Shown: piece after piece, positions 46,367 to 55,224 of the stretch | Numbering within the stretch: position 1 is the first letter of the stretch | How the letters are laid out: every line of letters begins with the position of its first letter | Source of the DNA: Chryseolinea sp. H1M3-3 | Lineage (GTDB): Bacteria > Bacteroidota > Bacteroidia > Cytophagales > Cyclobacteriaceae | Length of the DNA: 64,000 nucleotides | Assembly (NCBI RefSeq): GCF_029360725.1 | Contig: NZ_JARKMY010000010.1 | Span: 381,310 to 445,309 of the forward strand | Direction of reading: 5' to 3' | Notes under the pieces: generated by a model | Database searches by the model: none | Seen by the model: only the letters and a program-made list of their open reading frames with translations | What the model was told of the DNA's origin: nothing | Translations under genes and position numbers: made by a program

Positions 46367-46546
46367 TCATTTATTCTCGATACAAACAAATAACCCTGAA
46401 TCTTGGGTGTCTACCTTAATAAGATAATCGTGGCAGCAGATTAAATCAACTGTTCCCACATATTTTTTAAAGTTTCGAGATATCCGAACAAAACGCTCAC
46501 AACGGTCTTTATATAAGTATTCAAAACTTTTATAAAAATTATCCAT
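46367..46546 (-). CDS. Possible small protein, 59 residues (doubtful)
   Basis: A short frame from 46546 (MDNFYKSFEYLYKDRCERF) with natural-looking composition and no recognised family. Its start codon is one base away from the divergent start of the esterase gene, so its promoter would have to lie inside that gene and the esterase promoter inside it. This makes the call doubtful. The rest of 46106-46366 shows no feature. Confidence 0.25.
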   Translation of the reverse strand: MDNFYKSFEYLYKDRCERFVRISRNFKKYVGTVDLICCHDYLIKVDTQDSGLFVCIENK

Positions 46547-46547
46547 T

Positions 46548-49500
46548 ATGAAATCCTTTTTACGCAGGTTACTATCCACCGTGTTGGTAGGTTCCCTGGC
46601 ATCGTTGTCTTTGGACAGTTTAGCGCAAGTTCCCGTATGGCCATCAGGTTATCCCTCCTCCGTTCCTAGTTATTCGGATCCCGTTACGAATGGAGTGTAT
46701 CAATCGAATGTAAGAGTAAGAGTTCGCACGGATCAGCCGGGGTGGGCTTACTTCGTTACCTATCAGACACCTCCACCCACGGCGCCCTCGGCCGATGACA
46801 TTGTGAGATATGCCAGAGGCACTTTGTCGGCGCCCTCAGGTATGGTAGGAAAAGATTCTATCGGCATCGGCACAGCCAATACCACCTATACGAAAGATGT
46901 TCCTAACCTGGCCCAGAATGCCAGCGGATATACGACGTATGTTGTTGCGCGAAGTACCGCTGGTGTGGCAAGCATTGTGAAATCCACTCTTTGCAGATTA
47001 AAATTAAAAGGGAAAAGAATCGCATCATCCTACTTTTATCTTGAATACCTGCCGGCTGACTACAACAACAATTCGAATTCCTATCCGCTCATGATATTTT
47101 TGCATGGCGCAGGTGAGCGAGGCAATTCTATTGGGTCATTGGGCAATGTTATAACGCATGGTCCGCCAAAAGAAATTACTGCCGGCAAGGATTTGCCTTT
47201 TATAATCATTTCGCCCCAATTGCCTACGGGAACATTTTGGGATTCCAATCTCGCAAATGTTGATGCCTTTGTTGAAGCAATAAAGGCTGCATATCCACGC
47301 ATCGACTTAAACCGGGTCTATTTAACTGGCTTAAGTATGGGTGGGTACGGGACATGGAAGTATGCACAAAGAAATCCCGAAAAATTTGCTGCTATTGCTC
47401 CTATCTCCGGTGGGGGTAACGTAAGCCAGGCGTGTGTATTAGAAGATATGCCGATCTGGGCACTACACGATGATCCCGATGACGTTGTTCCGACAAGTAA
47501 TACAACCAACATGGAGAATGCCATTACAAACTGTGCAGGGTATACAGGAAAAATGAGGGTGACTTTATATAGAAACAAGAATAGTGATGGCAGCCCCAGG
47601 GATGTTCACGCAGGTTGGTCAAGAGCGTATGGCACGACCAACAACAGTATCTCACCAGAAAGTACAGCAACGTTGGAAGTTGTTGAGCGACCGGGGCCTG
47701 TACCTGATGATATGACACTCTATAGTTGGCTGCTTCAATATAGTTTAGGCAATAATCCACCCGTTGCCAATGCAGGAACAGACATTACTTTTACCCCTCC
47801 GCCCAATAGCCGAACGTTAACCGGCACGGGCAGTGATAGCGACGGCACGATTGTTTCTTATTTATGGACACAACAAAATGGTCCCAATCAAGCAACCATT
47901 CAAAACGGATCAACACCTTCTCCAACAGTGAGCAACTTGATAACGGGTACGTATACCTTCAGGCTGACCGTTACAGATAATGACGGACTGCCAGCGACCG
48001 ATGATGTAAATGTAGTGGTCCAGGCGCCGGGCCAGGTAGTCTGGAATTCTTACAACATTGTTATGCAATCCAACCCTGCACAACAGGGCCTTGTGACCAG
48101 CAACAACAACGCGGTTCAGGCAACTGTTGAATTCTATCAGTCAACCAATGATTTTGGTGTTGACAAGGGTAATCTTTTTACAACCTTTACACCCGCCAAT
48201 CACACCAATTCAAACAGCGCAGCAACCAACTACTGGGCTAATGGTACGGGCAATGTTTATCCATATGCTGCCAAAAGCACACAGGGAAGAGGCCTTGAAC
48301 CAGGCGAGGGAAATGTACAGCCGCCTACAGGAGTTTTTGATCTTCAGCTTCATCCCCCGAATACCAACAAGTTAACGGTTTGTGCATTTGTCGTCCCTTC
48401 TTCCGGAAATTATACCCTCAGCGGTTTGGCGGCAAGAAGAGTGTTAACGCAATCCGGCACAGCGCTCTACAAAGTGTTTGATCAAAATAAAGTGTTGCTC
48501 ACAACCATTCAAGTAACGCCAGACCAGGACTGGGTGACAGATTCAAATTCATATTCATTGGGAACGCTGGCTGCCGGCGACCGGATTTATTTTGCCACGG
48601 ACCGGGAAGGAAATTATGCTTATGACTTTACCGAGGTATCCTGGAGTGTCGCGATGGAACCTACCACTGTAACGCAAACGTGGAACTCCTATGATCTTGT
48701 GATGCAATCCAGCCCGTCGCAACAAGCCGTTGTTAACAGCGACAACTCCGTTCAGGCAACGCTTGAATTTTATCAATCAACCAATGATTTTGGAGTAGAC
48801 AAAGGAACACTTTTTACAACATTTACACCTTCCAATCACACCAATTCAAATAGTGCTGCTACCAACTATTGGGCTAATGGTACCGGTAATGTTTATCCCT
48901 ATGCGGCCAAAAGCACTCAAGGAAGAGGCCTTGAACCGGGAGAAGGAAATGTTCAACCTCCAACAGGTGTTTTTGATCTCCAGCTCCACCCGCCGAACAA
49001 CAACAAGCTAACGGTTTGTGCTTTTGTTGTTCCGAGTTCCGGTGACTACACGATCAGTGGCTTAGCGGCACGGAGAGTGTTAACACAAGCAGGTACCACG
49101 CTTTACAAAGTTTTTGATCAAAACAAAGTGCTGGTCACGTCCATACAGGTTACTCCAGACCAGGACTGGGTAACAGATCCGAATTCATATTCATTGGGCA
49201 CCCTGACTGCCGGAGACAGAATATATTTTGCTACGGATCGGGAAGGAAATTACGCTTATGATTTTACGGAGGTAGCCTGGACTATAACGTCAACGGCCGG
49301 TGGTAGCATGGCAATGGGACGATTGGCTTTCGAAACGCCTGAACAAACGGATAAAGTTGCGGAAAATGGCGAGCGGGAAATAACACTTTATCCGAACCGT
49401 GTAAAAGATGAAATCAATATTTCAGGAATCAAAACAGAAGCCGAGATTCAGATTTATGATTTGTCTGGAAAAAATATTGTTCGTCAACAATTAACGAGTA

Positions 49501-49607
49501 CGGACGGAACGGTGAACATTCAAGCGCCCATGCTACAACCCGGTATGTATTATATGGTCATTCAAACCAACGGTTCGATAGTTCATAAGAAATTTCAAAA
49601 AGAATAA
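46548..49607 (+). CDS. T9SS-targeted esterase with PKD-like domain and a duplicated C-terminal module
   Basis: A 1019-residue secreted protein with a signal peptide (cleavage near DSLAQ). The alpha/beta-hydrolase part (about 150-395) has oxyanion motif HGAGERG at 186-192, nucleophile Ser263 in GLSMGGYG, an acid in LHDDPDDVVP (about 310), and His354 in DVHAGW, as in polyhydroxyalkanoate-depolymerase- or feruloyl-esterase-like enzymes. A PKD/REJ-like domain follows (about 404-492). A module of about 200 residues then occurs twice (499-700 and 712-912). The C-terminus (about 940-1019) is a type A T9SS sorting domain (LYPNRVKDEINI, MYYMVIQTNG, HKKF). It probably removes ester groups from plant polysaccharides at the cell surface. 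The substrate is unproven. Confidence 0.88.
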   Translation: MKSFLRRLLSTVLVGSLASLSLDSLAQVPVWPSGYPSSVPSYSDPVTNGVYQSNVRVRVRTDQPGWAYFVTYQTPPPTAPSADDIVRYARGTLSAPSGMVGKDSIGIGTANTTYTKDVPNLAQNASGYTTYVVARSTAGVASIVKSTLCRLKLKGKRIASSYFYLEYLPADYNNNSNSYPLMIFLHGAGERGNSIGSLGNVITHGPPKEITAGKDLPFIIISPQLPTGTFWDSNLANVDAFVEAIKAAYPRIDLNRVYLTGLSMGGYGTWKYAQRNPEKFAAIAPISGGGNVSQACVLEDMPIWALHDDPDDVVPTSNTTNMENAITNCAGYTGKMRVTLYRNKNSDGSPRDVHAGWSRAYGTTNNSISPESTATLEVVERPGPVPDDMTLYSWLLQYSLGNNPPVANAGTDITFTPPPNSRTLTGTGSDSDGTIVSYLWTQQNGPNQATIQNGSTPSPTVSNLITGTYTFRLTVTDNDGLPATDDVNVVVQAPGQVVWNSYNIVMQSNPAQQGLVTSNNNAVQATVEFYQSTNDFGVDKGNLFTTFTPANHTNSNSAATNYWANGTGNVYPYAAKSTQGRGLEPGEGNVQPPTGVFDLQLHPPNTNKLTVCAFVVPSSGNYTLSGLAARRVLTQSGTALYKVFDQNKVLLTTIQVTPDQDWVTDSNSYSLGTLAAGDRIYFATDREGNYAYDFTEVSWSVAMEPTTVTQTWNSYDLVMQSSPSQQAVVNSDNSVQATLEFYQSTNDFGVDKGTLFTTFTPSNHTNSNSAATNYWANGTGNVYPYAAKSTQGRGLEPGEGNVQPPTGVFDLQLHPPNNNKLTVCAFVVPSSGDYTISGLAARRVLTQAGTTLYKVFDQNKVLVTSIQVTPDQDWVTDPNSYSLGTLTAGDRIYFATDREGNYAYDFTEVAWTITSTAGGSMAMGRLAFETPEQTDKVAENGEREITLYPNRVKDEINISGIKTEAEIQIYDLSGKNIVRQQLTSTDGTVNIQAPMLQPGMYYMVIQTNGSIVHKKFQKE
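48042..49283 (+). repeat. Internal tandem duplication in the esterase gene
   Basis: Two copies of a module of about 200 codons lie at 48042-48647 and 48681-49283. The proteins are almost the same over long stretches, for example NHTNSNSAATNYWANGTGNV in both. Most base differences between the copies fall at third codon positions. This points to an old duplication kept under selection on the protein, not to a recent copy. Confidence 0.85.
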
Positions 49608-49631
49608 ATTTTAGTAGGGTCTTTTGAAAGG

Positions 49632-49660
49632 TTTGGAGTCCACTGCTCCAAATCTTTCTT
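49632..49660 (+). terminator. Terminator after the esterase gene
   Basis: TTTGGAG at 49632-49638 pairs with CTCCAAA at 49646-49652 around a 7-base loop, and TCTTTCTT follows. It lies 25 bases after the stop codon. Confidence 0.65.
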
Positions 49661-49772
49661 AATAAATCCCGGCTTCATCGTCGGCTTGACTTTTTTGATT
49701 ACCGACCTTTCAAAAAAAAATATTTTTCCATGCCTGCAACGTGACAGGCATCAGCAATGGATATTTACAACA

Positions 49773-52436
49773 CTATTGCGGAAATAGAATGGTGAATTCT
49801 GCTCCCTTATCTTTTTCTCCCTGAGCGCTGATCATCCCTCCATGGCGTTCAACAATTTTTTTACAAAGCGCAAGACCTAATCCAGTACCTTCATACTTGT
49901 CTTTGGAATTCAGTCGAAAAAACGTTTGGAATATTTGCTCTGCATAAGCTTCGTCAAAGCCAATTCCATTGTCGGACAAGCCAATTTTATAATACATTTT
50001 ACCGGCAATGTTAACAGGGTCGCATTGGATATGGATGACAGCAGGTACATCACTTTTTGAGAATTTGAGCGAGTTGTTAATCAGATTATAAAATAATTGA
50101 TAGATCAACGGTGAAATGCCTTTGAAGGTGGGAAGCTTGCCATAAGTAATGATTGCTTTTTTTTCATTGATCAATACCTCGAAATCTGTCTCAATGGATT
50201 TTATAATTTGGTTCAAATCAATATTTTCAAATGCAATTGATTCAGTGGTTACAGATGAATAATCGAGCACGCCCTCTATCATGGTATAAATCCTATCGGT
50301 AGCGCGGATGATCTTATCGATAAAACCAGTGCCACGATCGTTCAAAACATGTTTGAATTCCTCCTGTAATTTTAAACTGAAGAGTTTAATTTTTCTTACA
50401 GGTTCCTTCAAATCATGGCTGGCTACATGAGCAAACTGCTGCAGATCTTCATTTGAACGTTGTAGTTCCATGGTTCTTTCGTTCACGATATTTTCCAGAT
50501 TCATTTCCAGAAGTTTCTGATCATGGACATCTGTTGCCGTGCCATACCACTTGATCCCACCTTCGCGCTTAAAAGGGTAAGCGCGACTAAGATGCCAACG
50601 ATAAGACCCATCTTTCATTTTAATCCTATGCTCCGTTTCATAAGGTGTCAAATTAGTGACAGCCTGGTTCCATGTTTTTGCCGTTAGGGTGATATCAGCG
50701 GGATGGACGAAACCTTCCCATTTCCACATTCCAGCTTCGTATTTCACGTCTGAAAATTCTGTGACACGGTCATTATAATAAGTAACCGAACCATCCTCCT
50801 CAGCAATCCATACCACCTGGGGCATTGAGTTCGCCAGATCGTATAATTTGAGTTCGTTCTTCTCGACCTTCTTCCTGGCATTTACCAGGTCCGTCACGTC
50901 ATTGGCGATAGCGAGCAGACCAATGATCTCTCCTTGTGAGTTTCTTTGTGGCTGAAAACCGAAATGGACAACGATCGTTTCCGTCGTCCCATTTCGTAAA
51001 ACATTGACTGGCGTTTCTGGCGATTCATATGAAATGCCCGTCTCGAAAACCTGTTGAGAAATTTTATCAATCCCTTGCTGAGCCACTTCGGGAAGCACTT
51101 CCCATACGGGTCTGTTAATTACTTCTTCGCGATTCCTACCCCAGTAAATGAGCATTGTTTCATTCACCATTTCAACAACAAGATCATTACCTTTGAAAAC
51201 AGCGATTCCTACAGGCGTTTGTGCGAATAATCTTTTTACAGCCTCTTCACTTTCTATTAATGTTAATTTATTTTCCACCTGTTCCGTTACATCTACGGCC
51301 ATATGATGAATAGCATAGATTTCGCCCAGGTGATCTCGCAACGCCTTATAGGTGTAGTTAAAATAATATGGTCTTATGATACCATCTATTTCGAGATACG
51401 CTTTAACCTCTCTTCCGGTAAATGCTACGCCCGTAGTGTACACGTTGTCTAATTGCTGAAGAAATGGTTGTCCTTGCAAAACCGGCAGGGCTTCAATAAA
51501 AGTTTTGCCAATAATCGAATGGTCCTTGCCCCAGAACTTAAGCATAACCTCGTTTACATATTGTATTCTGAATTCTCTGCCCAAATAAAGTCCTGCCCCA
51601 ACCTCAGGTGTTTCGGTGATTAATGTACGGAAGCGTTGTTCGCTTTCTTGTAACTTTAGCAGTGCTAATTTTTCTTCGGTAATATCGAGGGCCGTACCGA
51701 GCAGTCGCTCCGGATTTCTATTTTCGTCGAAATTAATAACACCGTTTATTCTCACCCATCGAATGCTTTGGTCAGGTAATAACAGGCGCGATTCGTATGA
51801 AAGTTTTCCGGTTTGAACGGCTTTTTGCTGTGCAATATTCCTTATGGCGAGATCGTCCGGATGAATCCGTGACACATAGGCTTCATGGGAGACTGGCGAT
51901 GTAAACCCAAAAATTGAATCAAATCTAGAAGATGTGGTTGTCTGACCAGTTATATAATTTCTTTCAAAGGTACCCATACCCACAGAATCGATGATCAGTC
52001 TCATTCTGGCATCAGATTCTTCTATTTTTTGTCTCGCTATAACCTGATCGCTGACGTCATACCCGACCGCAAGCACCCCGGTTATTTTTCCCTCATCATC
52101 GCGTAATGGTTTATAGGTAAAATTCACATATACCTTTTTTATGGTATTGCCTGCTGGCAGGTATGCAGTTTGCTCTTTGCCCTCGAAGGTTTCTCCTGAG
52201 TGATAAACATGCTGAAGCAATTTAAACACATGCTGATCTTTCATTTCAGGCATTGCTTTAAGAAGGGGCATGCCGATGATGCTACTGTCTTTGCCCCAAA
52301 GGTCAAGAGTGACCTCATTTGCCATATCAATCACAAAATCATCGCCCGAAAGTAAGGCTGCAGAAAAAGGCGCTTCTTTAAAAAGACTTCGAAATCTTTT
52401 CTCGAAAATGCTGAGGTTTAATATTTCACTACCCAT
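49773..52436 (-). CDS. Soluble multi-PAS sensor histidine kinase
   Basis: An 887-residue protein with no signal peptide or membrane segment, so it senses a cytoplasmic signal. Five PAS/PAC-like units are visible (about 10-130, 140-260, 270-390, 395-515 and 530-645). Three of them share a related pattern (VNEVTLDLWGKDSSIIG, VNEVMLKFWGKDHSIIG, VNETMLIYWGRNREEV). The kinase core has QFAHVASHDLKEPVRKI, with the phospho-acceptor His near residue 673, and DNGIGFDEAYAEQIFQTFFR with TGLGLALCKKIVERHGG. No response regulator gene is adjacent, so the partner is elsewhere. Several PAS units may bind heme, flavin or small molecules, but no cofactor motif is evident. Confidence 0.92.
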   Translation of the reverse strand: MGSEILNLSIFEKRFRSLFKEAPFSAALLSGDDFVIDMANEVTLDLWGKDSSIIGMPLLKAMPEMKDQHVFKLLQHVYHSGETFEGKEQTAYLPAGNTIKKVYVNFTYKPLRDDEGKITGVLAVGYDVSDQVIARQKIEESDARMRLIIDSVGMGTFERNYITGQTTTSSRFDSIFGFTSPVSHEAYVSRIHPDDLAIRNIAQQKAVQTGKLSYESRLLLPDQSIRWVRINGVINFDENRNPERLLGTALDITEEKLALLKLQESEQRFRTLITETPEVGAGLYLGREFRIQYVNEVMLKFWGKDHSIIGKTFIEALPVLQGQPFLQQLDNVYTTGVAFTGREVKAYLEIDGIIRPYYFNYTYKALRDHLGEIYAIHHMAVDVTEQVENKLTLIESEEAVKRLFAQTPVGIAVFKGNDLVVEMVNETMLIYWGRNREEVINRPVWEVLPEVAQQGIDKISQQVFETGISYESPETPVNVLRNGTTETIVVHFGFQPQRNSQGEIIGLLAIANDVTDLVNARKKVEKNELKLYDLANSMPQVVWIAEEDGSVTYYNDRVTEFSDVKYEAGMWKWEGFVHPADITLTAKTWNQAVTNLTPYETEHRIKMKDGSYRWHLSRAYPFKREGGIKWYGTATDVHDQKLLEMNLENIVNERTMELQRSNEDLQQFAHVASHDLKEPVRKIKLFSLKLQEEFKHVLNDRGTGFIDKIIRATDRIYTMIEGVLDYSSVTTESIAFENIDLNQIIKSIETDFEVLINEKKAIITYGKLPTFKGISPLIYQLFYNLINNSLKFSKSDVPAVIHIQCDPVNIAGKMYYKIGLSDNGIGFDEAYAEQIFQTFFRLNSKDKYEGTGLGLALCKKIVERHGGMISAQGEKDKGAEFTILFPQ

Positions 52437-52756
52437 TACAGGAAATTAAAAAAAATGCTCTAGCCGCCGTCATTTGATTATTTCAAAGGATGATGAGAAA
52501 CCTTAAAACAAAGGGGTACACGGAAAGTTCAAAACACCAGTCCCTTTGCCCAAGGATAATTGGCTGCAATGGCTTTCGCCTCAATTCCATTGCCCTGAAT
52601 CGGAAGACCCCGGTTCAGTATCGCATCAGTCTGGAATCAGTGTAGCTTGAAATATCCATCTTTAAAAGTCGTTTTTTACCGAAGAAGAGATACAAAATAC
52701 TGTACCGTGGCTAATGCGCTATCGTAGGAACGACGACGAACCACGGTCATCGTCTA

Positions 52757-52820
52757 ATGAACATCTGGACAACAACGATGAACATCTGGACGGGAACGAT
52801 GAACATCTAATAAACAACTG
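52757..52820 (+). repeat. 21-base tandem repeat, three units
   Basis: Units begin with ATGAACATCT at 52757, 52778 and 52799, exactly 21 bases apart; the next ATG is at 52821. The first two units are ATGAACATCTGGAC followed by a variable AACAACG or GGGAACG end, and the third diverges after ATGAACATCT. The unit length keeps the reading frame, but no gene is open here. Confidence 0.75.
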
Positions 52821-53009
52821 ATGAAAGACCAATGCCATATGGAAGCTAGCCTAATGCCACAAGTCGGCCGATATGATGGGCAATTAACAAATGGGTGTTA
52901 ACCGGTTCGTCAGCAAGTCACATAATTTGCGCCGGTTGTTTCTGAAAATTTAGTACAAGAGTATCAACGAGATACAAAAAAGCTTAATAAAAAAATAGTG
53001 AAACGTTAT

Positions 53010-53054
53010 GCACCCTAAAGGTTGCATATTATATTTGCACCCATACGGTTGCAT
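53010..53054. promoter_or_regulatory. Duplicated operator around a -7 box, ArsR-type autoregulation
   Basis: GCACCC-TAAA-GGTTGCAT at 53010-53027 and GCACCC-ATAC-GGTTGCAT at 53037-53054 are near-identical, 27 bases apart, and each is an imperfect palindrome. TATATTTG at 53030-53037 fits the Bacteroidota -7 element (TAnnTTTG) and lies between them. The ArsR-type gene starts at 53063, so its product may bind here and repress itself. Confidence 0.65.
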
Positions 53055-53062
53055 TTACACAT

Positions 53063-53428
53063 ATGAGACGCGATGTTTTTCAAGGAATTGCTGACCCAAC
53101 TCGCCGGGCACTTTTAGGGCGACTTACAAAGGAGAAGCTCAACCTCACTTCTGTGGCGGAGTCATTTGACATCAGCCGGCAATCTGTGACGAAGCATCTT
53201 CGGATACTCATTGAATGCGGACTGGTGACGGAACAAAAAGAAGGCCGCGAGAAATATTTCAAGGCGCAGCCCGAAAAATTGAGTGAAGTAGCAGCGTGGA
53301 TGGAGCAATACAGGATGTTCCTGAGTAAAAGTTACGATCGTCTGGACGACTATTTAAAAACACTTCAAACAAAAAAACCGAAAAATCATGAGCAAAGAAA
53401 AAGTCAAAGTAGAAACAAACGGAAATGA
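53063..53428 (+). CDS. ArsR-family transcriptional regulator
   Basis: A 121-residue winged-helix regulator. The typical start MRRDVFQGIADPTRRALLGRL is followed by the recognition region LNLTSVAESFDISRQSVTKHLRIL and the wing EQKEGREKYFKAQPEKL. It has no cysteine metal site (no ELCVC), so it belongs to the group often paired with AHSA1/SRPBCC genes and not with metal resistance. The 3' end overlaps the start of the next gene by 41 bases, which indicates a two-gene operon with coupled translation. A doubled operator lies directly upstream. Confidence 0.9.
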   Translation: MRRDVFQGIADPTRRALLGRLTKEKLNLTSVAESFDISRQSVTKHLRILIECGLVTEQKEGREKYFKAQPEKLSEVAAWMEQYRMFLSKSYDRLDDYLKTLQTKKPKNHEQRKSQSRNKRK

Positions 53429-53888
53429 AATGATCACTACACGCAAGTTCAATGCACCTCGGAAGCTGGTATTCGACGCTCACACGGATTGCAAACATCT
53501 GGAGAACTGGTGGGGACCACGCGAGTGGCCACTAAGCTATTGCAAAATGGATTTTCGTGTAGGCGGAAAATGGCACTATTGCATGAAAGGCCCTGAGGGC
53601 ATGGAATCCTGGGGCATGGCTTTATATAAAGAAATTAAAGCACCTGAGAAGCTCTACTATGAAGATTATTTCGCTGACAAAGACGGCAACTTGAATAAGG
53701 AAATGCCTTCAACGATGATCAAGACACATTTCGAGGAAGTAGGTGGCACAACCATTGTTAAATCCAGTGCTGTTTACCGAAGCAAGGAAGATCTCCAAAA
53801 GGTTCTCGACATGGGCATGATCGGAGGATTGGAGGAAACGATGGATAGACTGGATGAATATATGGAAACGTTATTGGCCGCAAAATAA
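53388..53888 (+). CDS. SRPBCC/AHSA1-domain protein
   Basis: A 166-residue protein with the START-like helix-grip fold of the AHSA1 group. Blocks include TTRKFNAPRKLVFDAHTDCKHLENWWGPREWP, then CKMDFRVGGKWHYCMKGPEG, and a C-terminal helix GMIGGLEETMDRLDEYM (only short parts quoted). It has a hydrophobic ligand cavity; the ligand is unknown. It shares 41 bases with the ArsR-type gene in another frame. This pairing is common in Bacteroidota. A perfect terminator hairpin follows the gene. Confidence 0.88.
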   Translation: MSKEKVKVETNGNEMITTRKFNAPRKLVFDAHTDCKHLENWWGPREWPLSYCKMDFRVGGKWHYCMKGPEGMESWGMALYKEIKAPEKLYYEDYFADKDGNLNKEMPSTMIKTHFEEVGGTTIVKSSAVYRSKEDLQKVLDMGMIGGLEETMDRLDEYMETLLAAK

Positions 53889-53906
53889 AAGTTAGATCCG
53901 AAACGG

Positions 53907-53940
53907 GAGGTCACTGGAATCGAGTGACCTCTCTTATTTA
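53907..53940 (+). terminator. Rho-independent terminator of the arsR-AHSA1 operon
   Basis: GAGGTCACT at 53907-53915 pairs perfectly with AGTGACCTC at 53923-53931 around a 7-base loop. TCTTATTTATTTA follows. Confidence 0.85.
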
Positions 53941-54393
53941 TTTAGAATTGTTTAGCAAGACATTGAAGAATGGATCTTTTCTTTTCTGAAAAATAAAAAC
54001 TCCCCGTCCTTATAAATCCAAGATCAATAGCTTCAGTGAGTCCCTTCCCAGCCGGGCAAAACAACTCATCCAATTTCTAACCAGGGAAAGCCGAACTTTG
54101 GAAGGTAATATGAACTGCTGTTCGGTATGACAAAACAGGTGTTGTGATCGTAATTTCTCTCCTGCTCCCCCGCTGAATCAGAACCAGATTGGCCGATAAC
54201 GATTTTACAGTTCTGAATTTTAAGTTTTCGCCCTCCTTAGGCTCTGCTGCCCTTGGCTTCATAGTCTTATGTTACAATAATGCTACGCATTGGGAGCGCT
54301 GTGTTAAATGTTTTCGTCTCACCAAAATAGTTTTGCGCCTGGTGGAAGCCGAAAAACCATTTTCAGAGTAGGCGTATTCTAAAATTATCAATC
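53941..54393 (+). other. Region without a visible gene
   Basis: About 450 bases with stops in all frames and no convincing small gene. The last part should contain the promoter for the lipoprotein gene at 54394. Confidence 0.5.
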
Positions 54394-55107
54394 ATGAGAA
54401 ATATTTGGTTTGTTGTAACAGTCGTGTTGGGCTCGATAATCATTGGAGGTTGCGAGGATCCGGCCCTGACAAGAAATCCTTCAGCACAACTTGGTACTAC
54501 TATTCTTCACGGAAATGACGAAGGACCAGGTTCTTATACTGATCACCCAAATGGTAGCAGGTATGCATATCCAGAAATTATTTTCAAAGAATTCATTCCC
54601 AAAGATGATTTGTATAATTGGAAAACGCTGGCATGGCGGATTACTTGGCCGGTGTATGCACCGGGAGCAGATGCCGATAAAATACCCACGCTATTTAGTT
54701 TGAACGGAGCTTTGAATAGTTTTTATTATTTGAACAATGTCGACCCGGCAAATACTTATAAAACGGTATTCTCCCTTTATCACGACAATAAGTTAACACG
54801 CCCCGCGGATTTAGCGACGGAGTTAGACTTTGTCGCCACAGCTCCCAAAGGGAGTATGAAAGAAGCATGGTTTGTATACGACAAATGGAATACCCCTCTT
54901 GATCATATTCAACATATGGTAGAACAGGCACCAGGCGGTTTTCAATGGAACTATTATGATGAAATGACTGGCGAAATAGCGTATAATGCCGGGGATTATT
55001 TCAAGTTCAGGCTGGACCAACCAGGAGAACCTACCCGCTGGGGTGGAATTCGTATCGTCTCCATGACACCAAGAATCATTGAAGTTTATGTAGCAGTGCC
55101 ACAGTAG
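54394..55107 (+). CDS. Lipoprotein of unknown function, 237 residues
   Basis: The signal MRNIWFVVTVVLGSIIIGGC has its lipobox ending at Cys20, so the protein is lipid-anchored at the inner or outer membrane. The mature part is rich in aromatic and beta-forming stretches (LAWRITWPVYAPG, FNYLNN-like FYYLNNVDP, GGFQWNYYDEM, YFKFRLDQPGEPTRWGG). It looks like a beta-sandwich fold, perhaps a carbohydrate- or protein-binding one. I do not recognise the family. It lies just before the GH43-like gene on the same strand (117 bases), so a link to glycans is possible. Confidence 0.75.
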   Translation: MRNIWFVVTVVLGSIIIGGCEDPALTRNPSAQLGTTILHGNDEGPGSYTDHPNGSRYAYPEIIFKEFIPKDDLYNWKTLAWRITWPVYAPGADADKIPTLFSLNGALNSFYYLNNVDPANTYKTVFSLYHDNKLTRPADLATELDFVATAPKGSMKEAWFVYDKWNTPLDHIQHMVEQAPGGFQWNYYDEMTGEIAYNAGDYFKFRLDQPGEPTRWGGIRIVSMTPRIIEVYVAVPQ

Positions 55108-55224
55108 AAAGCTGACTTTTATAAATCATAAAGTTGTTTTAGGGTCTTTGCTATTGACCAAAAATGCATAGGGACTTCATAATCCTTTTACAAAAAATGT
55201 TGTTTAGTGTAAAAGGTCAGGATC

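Larger units (their letters stand above)
52437..53062 (+). other. Region with a 21-base tandem repeat and the ArsR promoter
   Basis: About 630 bases without a gene. They hold the tandem repeat at 52757-52820 and the repeated operator at 53010-53054 just before the ArsR-type gene. The left part contains the start region of the PAS kinase gene. I see nothing else. Confidence 0.6.

Noticed and set aside
52757-52820. CRISPR-like reading of the 21-base repeat
   Set aside because: Units are directly adjacent with no spacers.
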